In this document: positions 1-10,906 of the stretch, in pieces | Numbering within the stretch: position 1 is the stretch's first letter | Layout: each line of letters opens with the position of its first letter | From: Paraconiothyrium sp. Pb-2020 | Taxonomy: Eukaryota > Ascomycota > Dothideomycetes > Pleosporales > Didymosphaeriaceae | Assembly: GCA_022419385.1 (NCBI GenBank) | Contig: JAJUBI010000001.1 | Span: forward strand, 5,890,001-5,954,000 | Direction of reading: 5' to 3' | DNA: 64,000 nt | The notes under the pieces: model-generated | What the model was told of the DNA's origin: nothing | The model's database searches: none | What the model saw: only the letters and a program-made list of their open reading frames with translations | Translations under genes and position numbers: made by a program

Positions 1-1056
1 AACGCCGGACGGATCTGTAGGCGCGAAATACTCGGGAGGTACGTCGTTCGGGTAAGTGCACATATTGCACACGAACTTGTTGCCGCCAGACTTGAATTGC
101 ATGAAAGGGTTGATGTATGCTCGACATCGCCTACATCTAGGTGGGCCGGTTTCACCAAAATCCAAAACTGGTATTGACTGTTCGCCTTCCTGTTGCTTGG
201 CCAGAGGTTGGAGAACTAGACCAAGTGGTAGATGGGTGGAAGCCAAAGCATCAGCGCTGTTGGGTATACTGTTCAGAGTGAGTCTGGCAAATTTCGGCGA
301 AGAGTTGCCTTGATCGAATGCCACGAAGGGTGTCAGTGCTGGTGGTGGGAAATGATGCTCCATAGTAGGATATACATGCTCCAAATAGTACTTTGCGGGT
401 GCGTCACGCGACCGTGGAATGCTCGGTATCTGCTCTGGATCCACACGTCCTTGTTGTGAAGAAGCTGGTGAGCCAGTTAACTGATCGCCTGGACGCGCAG
501 CATGTTGCACGCCCGTCGCAGGATGCGCAGGCGAAAACATTGGCGCAGCTGCCGGGAACTGGTTCATGGCAGGTGTTATCTCTGGCTGGGCCCATTGCGG
601 CCCGCCCACCTGAGGAGAATTTTGGTTTAAGAACTGATTAGGTGTTCCATTCTGGCTCTGTGGCATGCCGTTGAATGCCTGAGGACTGCCTGCAGGTCCC
701 TCGATGTTGTGATATGCATGACGGTCCTTCTTCTTGTGTCTGACAGTGCCTGTCTGCTCCCCACCCAACCCAAATCCACCCATTTGCTGCGCTAATGAAT
801 CCACAGATTGCCCCGCTGGACTCGCTGGGACACCCTGTGGAGGGAAGTATCCTTGCTGCTGACCTGGTGTAGGTATCTGATTCGGGGTTCCTGTGTACTG
901 ATTTGGGGTGTGGCCGTATGCGGGGCTGCCAGTCTGTTGATATCCAGCAGGACCGGCAGCAACTGGAGGCCGATACTTTGGTTCTTCTTTCCTTGTAGGA
1001 CCGTTCGGATTCGGCGAGCCCTGTCCGAGGGCATGATACATCGAGAATTCAGACAT
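1..1056 (-). CDS. sec24: COPII coat subunit Sec24, N-terminal part (runs off left edge)
   Basis: Sec24 is the cargo-binding subunit of the COPII inner coat that forms vesicles at ER exit sites. Only the first 352 codons are in the window and the frame is open to base 1. Residues 1 to about 230 are a Pro/Gln/Gly-rich, low-complexity leader (starts MSEFSMYHALGQGSPN). An ordered part follows, and near residue 305 the zinc-finger core begins (GPPRCRRCRAYINPFMQF, then CNMC about 15 residues on), which is diagnostic for Sec24. The ATG at 1054-1056 is chosen because it opens the frame next to the family-typical MYxALGxG start. No intron is needed in the visible part. The trunk, helical and gelsolin-like domains lie to the left of the window. 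The identification rests on the zinc-finger sequence and is firm. Confidence 0.93.
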   Translation of the reverse strand, partial: MSEFSMYHALGQGSPNPNGPTRKEEPKYRPPVAAGPAGYQQTGSPAYGHTPNQYTGTPNQIPTPGQQQGYFPPQGVPASPAGQSVDSLAQQMGGFGLGGEQTGTVRHKKKDRHAYHNIEGPAGSPQAFNGMPQSQNGTPNQFLNQNSPQVGGPQWAQPEITPAMNQFPAAAPMFSPAHPATGVQHAARPGDQLTGSPASSQQGRVDPEQIPSIPRSRDAPAKYYLEHVYPTMEHHFPPPALTPFVAFDQGNSSPKFARLTLNSIPNSADALASTHLPLGLVLQPLAKQQEGEQSIPVLDFGETGPPRCRRCRAYINPFMQFKSGGNKFVCNMCTYPNDVPPEYFAPTDPSGV

Positions 1057-1787
1057 GCTTGCGGCGCGGGCGCTCGCAGTCGCGGTCTTGGTCGGAGGTA
1101 AGCTGCAATCGTCACGATTGCTACGGGATATGTGAGGAGCGCGGAGGGCTTTCAAGGTAGAGCATGTCAAGGTACAACCGCAGCAGAGGCCTTGCGGGGC
1201 GCGTAGTTAAAGTTTGAATTTGGGTGATCTGGCATTATTTTCAAGACATTGAGCTTTCCATACCGAGCACGCGGCCCGTGCGCTACTGTGGTACACCGCA
1301 ACCACACCTTCCGATCCAGACCGTGAGCGAATTAGCCCCAGGAAGTCACGCCATGTGTCGTCCGAACCTGCACCAGGACATACATGTATGCTGTATCGTG
1401 GTCCGTGTAATACACAGTCAATGTATGGAATTAATGAACATATCAATGTGACGCCGATATTTATTGAAAAGCCTCCTTTCAGATCCGGGAAACACTAGGT
1501 ACATCATACTGAATTCTGTCCTTCAATCGCATAACTTCTACCAAGGCTTCCACGCTCCATAGAGAGAGCGCATCGACTACTGCCTAGATAATTGAAGTGG
1601 CAGCATAATTATGCCTTCCACATTCATTGCACCCCCCTGCGAGGCAGAGTTGCTCCTCAAATTTGGCGGCTTGATCTACAACATCGGCCTATTTTGCGTT
1701 TTGATATCGCCATCTTGCGCTAGTGGTCCAAATGTGCTTGCTCGAGTGGTATTTTCCCATATGTGGTATACAACCAATCATCCAACC
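1057..1787. other. Intergenic: sec24 upstream region and aps2 3' flank
   Basis: No coding stretch with family-like composition or good splice signals was seen. It must contain the sec24 promoter (read leftward) and the aps2 terminator. Confidence 0.5.
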
Positions 1788-2527
1788 CTACTCCAGCTTG
1801 TCAAGATGAGCGAGTCGTGTTAGAACCACCGTTTTACTCGTCTCTTCAATCTCCCCAGCCAGGAACACTTCATCGAGGATCGCATAGACCTGCATTGTTT
1901 AGCTGCATATTCCTCCTTGCAGTGTTCCACCGCGATGCTCCCTCTAGATATAGCACTCACCTTGTAAAAGTTGAACACCAAATCCAGCTCGCACACGTTG
2001 CCGAAGAATGCGTCCAGCACTTCCACAAAGAAATGTATCGCCTCAAGGTATGCCAATTCGTTATCATTTGTGTCAACGCACGCACAAAAGAACAACCCCG
2101 CGTATCGTCGATAGACTATCTTGGACATATTCCGGAACTCGACGAAGTTGGACTGGTGCTTCTGGTCGCGGGGCGCAATGAGGCGGTGGACCTAACAGAT
2201 TTAGATGCGAACCGACGATTGACTATAGGTATAGCGGAGGGCACGCGAAACGTCAACGAGACATTGTAACCGATAGGGAGTGCGGGAAGTTCGGAAGATG
2301 GATCGGAATGGAGAACGTAGCGTACCTCGCCCTTGAGCTTGACCTTCTCTTCATCCTGTGTCTAGGTCAGCCTCTAGGCCCGGATATCTGACCGACAGTA
2401 CTTGCACTGTAAGGCGCATACCACTTCGCCAGTCTTGTCTTCCCCCTGAACCCTTGTTAGTGTGGTTCTTCTCTGGTGAGGGCTTCCCATACTGGCGGTT
2501 CTGAATCAATATGAAGGAGAGAACCAT
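1788..2527 (-). CDS. aps2: AP-2 complex sigma subunit, five exons
   Basis: This is the small sigma chain of the AP-2 clathrin adaptor, which acts in endocytosis at the plasma membrane. Exons (minus strand): 2493-2527, 2406-2445, 2326-2355, 1961-2191, 1788-1889. Spliced, they give 145 residues, against about 142 usual for the family. The protein begins [20 protein letters not shown] and contains the near-invariant [32 protein letters not shown] and [18 protein letters not shown], ending HLDKLE. Every junction keeps frame. Intron 2 (2356-2405) has a GC donor (AGT|GCAAGT), while the others are GT-AG. Introns are 47 to about 135 nt. Retained introns break the frame, so simple ORF calling recovers only fragments. 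No operon-like relation to neighbours. Confidence 0.95.
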
Positions 2528-4973
2528 ATTGGCAGCCGACTGCGTAAGTGCAGCAGCGCAATCCACTCAATCAGAACACTCGCGGAGAGAGTTGTCGCGA
2601 GACAATGAAGACTTGGCGGGGTCAAGCTCCCGCGCGCCTGCAATCGCCCCACTCTTAACCGCTCGCTTGGCGGTTAGGGACAGCTCCGCACCTTCTCACC
2701 ATGTCATCTTTCAATTGGAAGGGATAGAGAGAATTGCTCTACTTCCCAGGACTTAATATTTGAGAAATAAATGAGAACAGATTGCATCGAATTTAGCGCT
2801 TCGCGCAAGCAATAGGTACGCTTCCTGACATGGATGGACAGCAGCCTTGAGAGCGACAAACATAGCATTCAACACCTCGAACAAAATGCCGTTGCTCGCC
2901 CACGGTAATATGATGCTCTAACGTTCGAAGAAGCTTTGTACGTAATTGGTGGATTAGGCGGCCATCATCGGAATCCCATTTGAGCCTGCCAATGGTCTTC
3001 AATAAGAGGAGATGTGCCGCTTCAGAATCGAAGCCTTATTCTATATCCAAGAACTTGACCATTGCAGGGTCTTAGCCTTCCACAACATGTATCCGCTTCA
3101 TTGTACCCGGTGACAGAGTTTGACAAAGTCTCGTGTACATCGGCCAGGTATGTGGATAGAAAGTGCCTTGCTCACAGCACTGGGTACATCAGCGGACTGT
3201 ATAGTCTATAATCGCAGTCGGAATGTAGAGCTCAATGCTATCCGAAGGGGTCGCCTATCCGGAGTGAAAGTGAAGCTCCGTTGCGGGCAGTCACTCCGCC
3301 GTCCCATTTGTCATTTATCTCAAGTGCTGATTGGCACGGAGATGAAAACGTGGCCAAGGCCTTCGATATCTCTCAGGGTCTTTTGACATGCGATTGTTAG
3401 ACAGCAAGTGTACTAATCTTAGGTCCGAGGTCGGGCGCGCAGGGATTGGCCACCCGCCGCACCCTCGTAGATTTTCGATGTCAGGTAATTGCTACACTCA
3501 TGTGTGCAAGACAAGATAACACCAACAATACCACGGTCAATGCTTCCCGAGACAGGACGAAGCAAATATCGATGGAAATAGTATACTCGTACAGGCATTG
3601 CTGGTCAATGCGAATGTCGCCGTCTCAAGAACGTTGGTTGTACTTTGTCCCACGCTGACTACACGCCAGATGTGCTCCGCGCCCGAATATCGCACCCCAC
3701 TGGACAGGACCCAGATTACGGTTCCCCAGGGACTTGAGCTGACCTTTTGCGCGACGTACAACGCAATACGGGACGCGGGGGCAGGCTCACCGTGCAGCGC
3801 GGCAGTCGTACGTTGAAGCGCGCCCACGCACTTGTGTTTCTGCGGCAGGAAACTCATCGCTCCCGTGTTCATTATTGGTATGCTCCAGCCCGACCAGAAA
3901 GGGGGCTGTGGGGGAAAGGTACCATGGTCTTTGGAATCAGCTGTATGCTCGGCGAGGTCTGGAACGGAGCAGCACGCGACCGGGCAAGAACGTTTCTCCC
4001 CATTACGGGGCGACCTGAACCAGTGCCTGGGAACCGAGTGCTACCGACGCGGCCTCGTACAGGGCGTAAGGCGTGCGCACGTGAGTGCCAACGACACCTG
4101 CAGTTGGGGACATTCTCGAGGCTCGTTGGGCTACACGCCGGCCGGCCGGGGGTGAATGGACAGGAACAGACGAGGCTGGCGTGTGGAGAGACCCCGGACC
4201 GAGGGTCGGTATGTCGAGCAGGCCGTCGTTATCTGTGCCATTCACGAAAATACATAATCGTTCGCGCGCCGTGTGGCGGGCCCCCGAATCGAGATTGGCT
4301 AGGTCGGCGCGATACCCGCTTCCGGCGCTAGCGGCGTTCCTTATCTCGACGCAAACCAAATCGCCTTACCAAAATCCCACCCGCCAAGGATCCCACTGCA
4401 GATGAAACTCGTCCTGCTGTGCGGCCGTCATGGCAAAGTCACCGTTGGGCGCGCCCAAGCCACGGTCCCACCACTCTCTAGCGAGGACCTCCCGCCTTCG
4501 ATGCCCCAGTCATGGGCGCACTCGGCCGTTTGGGCAGTCGCAGGGCCTCGTGGCTCCGGGGCTCTTATCAGCAGTCAAAGAGCGGTACCGTCACAGCCTG
4601 TGATAACGGCCAATTGAGTCCAGCGCTGCGCAGTGACGCCAACCCGCCCAAACCCGGCACAAGAAGAACAAAGCTCCAGATCTGCTAACGCGACCCCACG
4701 GGTGGTCGTTTATTTTGCCTTCCCAGACGCGCCAGTAGCACCAGCCCTGATAAGACAGACATCACCCATTAAAAACCCCGGCGTGCTGTTCGGGTCGATC
4801 TGCAGGCTCCGGTTTCTCCCATCGCACTGGTCACTATATCATTCAAGTGCCCCGGTTTCCCACTCTCCCTTGTTCTTCCCTTCAACTTGTACCGACCACC
4901 CAACCTTCCTTACTTGTGACGCTGTCCGGTAACCTGCCACACCAACTTCAAGTCTCGACCAAACTCGCCCGCC
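2528..4973. other. Intergenic: long upstream region of the ammonium transporter
   Basis: About 2.4 kb without a convincing gene. Open frames at 3747-4331(+) and 4003-4359(-) overlap each other, look like no family and have no codon or splice support. GATA-type sites cluster in the last 420 bases before the transporter start. Confidence 0.5.
4564..4754. promoter_or_regulatory. GATA-factor site cluster upstream of ammonium transporter
   Basis: The octamer CTGATAAG occurs on the minus strand at 4564-4571 and on the plus strand at 4747-4754. A further GATAAC lies at 4602-4607, next to a CCAAT. HGATAR is the recognition sequence of AreA/Gln3-type nitrogen regulators, which activate ammonium permease genes under nitrogen limitation. 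The start codon is 220 bases beyond the last site. Function is inferred from motif and neighbour only. Confidence 0.5.
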
Positions 4974-6764
4974 ATGTCGTACTCCTGGGTGGGCGCGCCC
5001 ACTGAGTTCAATGGTACCAACTCAGAGACTGGTGGTGATTCAAGTGAGTGCCCTGCTTTTCTTTTGTGTCACTACCCACGTGCATGTGCAACACGAGGCC
5101 CGCCTCCATGGTTGCGAACACCAGTAGTCACAATTGCAGTAAACTGACCATTTTATCAACAACAGGCACCGAGAACCTGAACCAATGGTACCAATCGGGT
5201 GACCAGGCCTACATCATCATAGCATCCGCTATGGTCATGGTCATGGTTCCGGGTCTAGGATTCCTCTATTCCGGTCTCGCACGAAGGAAGTCTGCCCTCT
5301 CGATGATCTGGGCTTGCATGTTCTCCAGCTCCGTCATCACCTTTCAGTGGTATTTCTGGGGATACTCGCTCGCTCTTAGTGGCTCGGCCACCAATGGATT
5401 TATCGGCAACCTCAAGAGGTTTGGGCTCATGAACACTCTCGGTGCTCCCAGTCCTGGAAGTCCTCTTGTCCCCGAGCTCTTGTATGCTTTCTACCAGGTA
5501 TGGCAAACCATGTCCTATGTAATTCGTTTGCTAATCAGCCCTTCCAGATGCAATTCTGCGCTGTCACCGCTGCCATTATCGTCGGAGCTGTCGCCGAGCG
5601 TGGTCGTCTCATTCCCATGATGATCTTCGTCTGGATCTGGGCGACAATCGTATACTGCCCTGTTGCTTGCTGGGCATGGGGTGCAAACGGCTGGTTCTTC
5701 GCCTGGGGTGGACTCGACTATGCTGGTGGAGGTCCTGTCGAAATCGTATCCGGAATGTCTGCTCTCGCCTACTCATGGGTTCTCGGCCGCCGCCAGGAGA
5801 AGATGATGCTGAACTTCCGCCCGCACAACGTTTCGTTGATCACGCTCGGTACCGTTTTCCTCTGGTTCGGCTGGTTGGGCTTCAACGGCGGCTCTGCTTT
5901 CGGTGCCAACCTGCGTGCTACCATGGCCTGCTGGAACAGTAACCTGACGGCCATGTTCGCCGCCATGACTTGGGTTCTCCTCGATTGGCGTCTCGCTCGC
6001 AAGTGGTCCATGGTCGGTTGGTGCTCAGGATGCATTTCTGGACTCGTCGCTGCCACACCTGCTTCCGGTTTCATTACCCCATGGGCAAGTGTTGCTCTCG
6101 GCATCACTACCGGCATTGTTGCTAACTTTGCCACCAAGAGTATGTTTCATTTTGAACGTTTATTGATTATCGCTAACAGCTCGTAGTCAAGTTCTGGATC
6201 AAGATTGATGATGCCCTCGATGTGTTCGCTGAGCACGGTGTCGCTGGAATGGTCGGTCTCCTCTTCAACGGCATCTTCGCCGCACCCTACGTTGTCGGTC
6301 TCGACGGTGTGAACTCCATCTCTGGCGGGTGGATCATGCACAACTGGAAGCAGCTGTACATCCAATTCGCCTACATCGTCGCCTGCACTGCCTACTCCTT
6401 TGTCGTGAGCGCCCTCATCGCTTTCGCCATCGACAAGATTCCCGGTCTCCACCTCCGTGCCTCCGAAGAGGCTGAACTCCTCGGTATGGACGATGACCAG
6501 CTCGGCGAATTCGCATACGACTACGTTGAGGTCCGTCGTGATTATCTTGCGTGGACGCCCGCTAAGAGCGACCCGATCACTACAGAGCACGACATTCCCC
6601 AAGGCGACCGCCACGGCATCTCACAACACAGCCAAATGCTCGAGGGCAAGGCACCCAGCGAGAGCAGCCAAGATGGCGCCCACACTGGTATTGGTGGCGA
6701 CCGTCACGCGATGGCTGCTGGGCCCGAAGGTGTTCACCACGAGAAGAGCTCTCTCGAACACTAA
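4974..6764 (+). CDS. Ammonium transporter, Mep/Amt family (Mep1/Mep3/MeaA-type)
   Basis: Plasma-membrane ammonium permease. Exons 4974-5043, 5166-5497, 5548-6139 and 6187-6764 give 523 residues; introns are 122, 50 and 47 nt. Eleven hydrophobic segments typical of Amt proteins can be followed, from AYIIIASAMVMVMVPGLGFL to the last helix near residue 420. A hydrophilic cytosolic tail of about 100 residues follows. The signature GWLGFNGGSAFGANLRA is present. The pore twin-histidine pair is Glu199 (AGGGPVEIVSG) and His348 (FAEHGVAGMVG), the Glu/His arrangement of yeast Mep1/Mep3 and Aspergillus MeaA rather than the His/His of Mep2. Start chosen at the first ATG, in good context, with an intron 70 nt downstream. 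Upstream GATA sites suggest nitrogen repression. Family assignment is firm; the transport class is inferred from the one residue. Confidence 0.95.
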
Positions 6765-8375
6765 TTGGCCAGCGTGCCAGATGCTGTTCTTCACTTACTT
6801 TTACTGTGTGTAGCATTTTGACTGGAGTTCGAGATACCACCTTTGCGTCTGTCTTTTCAATCAATGGGAAAAGGTTCAAGCGCAAAACTGCTACAACACC
6901 TAGTGGGTGGTTGCATTTATCACCGCAATCACCTTTTCTTTAAGCGTTCCAAATACACTGTACATATATCTTCCACAGAATGATATTTTAATAGACCAAC
7001 ATAACATCTCCCAAGCACACTTGCTTCTGCCCCTGTATGTCACTCCCATGTCCCCTCGCACGCATGCGCGCCCTCCCTTATCTACCACGCCAAGCCCCAC
7101 CGCTTGCCAAGCCTCCTTCATCCCTTATCTTCCTCCCGCGACGTCAAAACGCCACGTCCTCCCGCCCGGAACCTGGGGCACGCATTGTCAGCATCGACGA
7201 CTCTCGCCATGCATGATGTCACTTCCTCCCCCTGCCCTCATCCTTCCAAATCCCGATGGCGATCTCGACCTGCTCCGCGCGGTATGCGGTACCTTATCTC
7301 GCAGCTTGAGACGGGAAGGACGTGCTGCATGGGTCTAGACAGGAAGTAAATCGTACTACGAGTTGGAGCTGGCGTGAGCTGGCGCGGGCAAGACGACCTG
7401 GAGTGGTCCTGAGGTCGCGTGAGTGGTACGCCTCCGCTCCACGCCAAGGTTTTGGCGCGATATGTACGGGGATGGAGGAGGGCATGGTGATGCGTGTATC
7501 TGATTGTGATTGTGATGATAGCGAGCTGAGCGGCTAGGATGTGTAGATGGATGTGTGATAACGGCATTGAGGAGGGCTTATCTCTTGGGCTAGAGGAGAG
7601 TGGATTGCTGGAGGGGGATCTGGGGATGGTCGTGACGACGGGAACGGTGAGTCGCTACTCGTTCGACACTCAGCCTTTGGAGAGCACGCTGTCCATTGGC
7701 TCTGCTATCAGGTAATGTAGTTTGAAGTGTTGGATGGCCACGGTGGTTTCCTGCTTCTTTCATTACTACCCTGGGCTGCCCTAGGTACACCAGCTCACTG
7801 ACCGAAGCCAACGCCTCTTCTCCGTGTGTGTCCGCATTAATTACCATAAATATCTCGACATCTCCGCCATCATACTGCGCACGCAATCCCAGCTCCGGCT
7901 CTTCCATACAAATTTGACCGCCTACGAAGATCCAGAGCCTCACGACGCCGAGGGCGTAGCGTGAACAAAGGCAATTTATTCTAGAACCACGCACGTGCAA
8001 CAAGAGATTACCCACCGCAGAAAGCTATTCTTACCCAGACAAAGACATGTACAAAACTGACAAAGACATTGAAAGCAATATGCTTGTTGCATTCGCGGCT
8101 ATGGCGTCAAAGAGCATTTCACACACGCGCGCAAGATAATACAGAAGACTCCCATATCTTCATAGCTCAGTCTTCTGTTAATCTCTTCTACTACGGTTGT
8201 ACAATAAGCTGTTCGGTGCGATTTCCTAGAAACACTCCTTCAACTCAAATCTCAATTTCGAGCAGCAAAGCCGGACTTTGCACCGCGTGCATACCGCCGT
8301 ACATTTCTCTCGACACCATCTCCATCTGGAGAAAGACTAGACTACCCGCACACCAGCATACCACGCACTCTCACC
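6765..8375. other. Intergenic: 1.6 kb without a supported gene
   Basis: Contains the transporter 3' flank and the upstream region of the next gene. A minus-strand open frame at 7590-8015 has no recognisable family or splice support. C/T-rich tracts increase toward 8376, as is common before fungal start codons. Confidence 0.45.
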
Positions 8376-9427
8376 ATGCCCTCCAAACCCACCCTCGAAA
8401 TCCACCCCACCCCCTTCAAACCCTCCCACCTATCCATCCCGCCCTCCCCTTCTCCCCCCGCACACCCCTCCCCCTATCAACCCTCCCACAAACCCACTAC
8501 TCTCGCCCCCTCCCCGCCCCAGACTCCCGCTACGTCCCGCCCTCACCGCTCAAATGGCTATGGCAATGCCACCAGTGCCGCCGGACCTACACCCTCGGCG
8601 TAACGCGCCGCTGTCTCGAAGACGGCCACGCCTTCTGCGCAGGCACAACGAGCGTGAAGACATGGCGGCGCCCTCTGCGCGTTGTGCGCAAGAAGCACCG
8701 CGCGTGTGTGAGCGAATTTGACTACGCTGGATGGAAGGCGTGGGGGAGGTGGAAGAGGAGTGGCCGTAAGGACTCTATCTACGATGAGGACTCTTCGAGT
8801 TCAAGCGATGGGGATATGTCGAGCGATGAAAGCACGACCACGAAGGGTAGTGTGCAGCAGAAGGATTGCTGGAATACCTGCGATTACCCGTCTGAGTGCC
8901 GCTGGGGAAGAAGGTTCGGCGTGCACACGCCTGTAGAAGTGGCGACGTTGCCGGCTATCGAGACGTTTCAGGCTACGCCGACGCCGACGACGACGACGAC
9001 GTGCGAGGGCATACTCAAGGCTGAGAATTGCAAAGAGGTGAAGGGGAAGAAGGGGGATAGAACGGATTTCTGGGGGGCGCTTGTGGCGAGCGCGACGAGG
9101 AGGAAGAGTGTGCCGCCTTCGTCACCGCTGGCGAGCGGGGCGGATGCAAGTGGTGACAGAGCTGAGGAGGTTACGGTGAAAGACAGAGATGGCGATGTGG
9201 TGATGGGTAGTAGGGCTTCGGAACTTGCGCCCATTACGACGTCCTCCACGGTTGTCACGCTCAAGGAGCTCCTCCGCAAAAGCACAAAACGCACCAGATC
9301 ATCATGTAAAGCTTCAGTGTCGAACGAGGAGAGCAGCGTCGATTACTACGAGCAAGCACTAAACGAGCTCCCGCCGTTAGAAAGGATAAAGAGTGGCGAC
9401 AGTGGTTATCATTCGACACCTGATTGA
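8376..9427 (+). CDS. Conserved fungal cysteine-rich protein of unknown function; reading frame interrupted
   Basis: I do not recognise a function. The body is a cysteine-rich block: WQCHQC, then TRRCLEDGHAFCAG, then a basic stretch ending KKHRACVSEFDYAGW; after an acidic Ser-rich linker comes KDCWNTCDYPSECRWG. This spacing looks like a structural zinc-binding module seen in uncharacterised ascomycete proteins. The tail (about 170 residues) is low-complexity and ends ERIKSGDSGYHSTPD. The natural start is the ATG at 8376 (MPSKPTLEIHPTPFKPSHLS), but it is in a different frame from the cysteine block. The downstream frame itself has no ATG between 8069 and the block. One extra base between about 8430 and 8520, for example in the C-runs at 8454-8459 or 8470-8474, would join them. 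So this is a sequence error, a recent lesion, or a start I have misplaced. Confidence 0.6.
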
Positions 9428-9826
9428 GAGAATTTGGTGTGGCGATTTGACTGTATTATATACCCTTTTCTTTTTGGTCGCGCTGCGGCATATCCTTAGC
9501 TATTTTGGATCACTTTGCATGCTTGTACATTATTGTCATCAAAATGTCCGTGAGCGGATCGTACTTCATCAGTGTCTAGCCACTAGGCAAAGACAGGCTT
9601 AGGAGAAACTAACTAAAACCCGTGTACCTTCTTATTCACGCAAGTATTTACCACATACCCAACAAGAACTCAAAGCTTCCCCCAAAATATCTTCCAGAGT
9701 AGCAAATTGAACCAACACGCCACGCCTAGGATCAACAAAGTTTTTCCATCAACCCCCAAGACCTTATAGACTAGTGCCCAAAATTTCGCGTTCAAAAGGA
9801 ACTATCTGCGTGAGTGAATGCCATCT
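9428..9826. other. Intergenic, convergent 3' ends
   Basis: A 399-base gap between two convergent genes. Nothing beyond presumed 3' UTRs was seen. Confidence 0.5.
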
Positions 9827-10906
9827 TCACCAAATTACAAGGAACCCTACGACAGTACTGAGGACAACCGCCATCACGAAAGTCGCTTTCCGGTCGAGAT
9901 TCCCAGCCTGGCTGCCGTGAGGGACATTATTCGTGGCCGCTCCGCCCAGGTACCACGACCCAATGTCTGTCAACTCGCCATTCTCCGTCAACATGGCTGC
10001 ATTCGGGCCAACGTTGGAAATGTCAGATCGGAATGCGCCGTAGTATGAGTATCGTGTGATATTGCTAGACAGATGTCAGTCAAGTCACCACGGGCCGCAT
10101 CAATCAAAAGTAACTCTGATGCGTGCACTGTGGATACTACTGGCTCCGAGTTTCGGTACTGCGATTCTCATCCTGGATAAAACAAGGTGTTAAACTTACT
10201 TCCAATTGTCAAACAAGCGGAGCGACTCATTGAAGGCCCAATGCGTGTCATGGAGACTCTGATTGCTATAACCCCATTCAGTGACCCAGATGGGCAGCTT
10301 GGGATACGCTCTCGTGACTTCGCCAATCTTGCTAGCCATGGACTCGAAGTCGCCGTAGAAGTGTAGAGGCAGAAAGTCCGGGTTGCAACTACCATTGCAG
10401 TGGGAAAGGAAATCTTGGAGCCACATTGCACCCCTGGGACTTCCGGTAATAGCGGGAGCCCCCAAATTGATACCGTCTTCCTTGAGCGGTTCCACATTTG
10501 CCTTCCATATTTGAGCCGCCAAATGGGGCGAGATGTTGGAGCCTCCGTTGTCAGATGCGTCAGGCTCGTTGAAGCCGAGTACATGAGTGATGTTCAAGCC
10601 ATTCTTGATTTGTTGTCGGATACTGTCGAGGAAGGGTGTGCCAATGAGGCCGCCATCAGGGACGCCCCAGAGCATAGGTACAAATTCGAAGCCGGTCATA
10701 CCCTTATAGTCTGGACTGGGCGCGGCTTCATAATTGTAGTACCACGTGAGATCGGATCGTCGCGTTGCCCAAATAGCGTTGTCTTCAGGGTGAGGGTGAT
10801 CTCTTCGATGTTTTTCAGGCACGAAACAGAGGCCGCGCTTGGACGAAGTCGATGCTGTGGCGAGCGTGAGGAGTGCTGCTACGGCAACGCATCGGAAGAA
10901 AGCCAT
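9827..10906 (-). CDS. Secreted glycoside hydrolase family 128 (Asl1-like) beta-glucanase
   Basis: Likely an extracellular or wall-bound beta-1,3-glucan-active enzyme with a TIM-barrel fold (glyco_hydro_cc family). Exons 10200-10906 and 9827-10064 with a 135-nt intron; 314 residues. An N-terminal signal peptide is clear (MAFFRCVAVAALLTLATAS). The acid/base region HVLGFNEPD (Glu near residue 122) and the nucleophile region LPIWVTEWGY (Glu near 213) match GH128. The second exon supplies the conserved end RYSYYGAFRSDISNVGPNAA...DIGSWYLGG. The last 20 or so residues are hydrophobic (ATFVMAVVLSTVVGFLVIW), suggesting GPI anchoring or a membrane tether. Without the second exon the protein would end soon after the nucleophile. 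Confidence 0.9.

Noticed and set aside
3747..4331. A 194-codon plus-strand frame and a 118-codon minus frame over it.
   Set aside because: They overlap, have odd amino-acid composition, match no family and lie in the transporter upstream region.
7590..8015. 141-codon minus-strand frame.
   Set aside because: No known family, no splice support and no codon bias that I can see.
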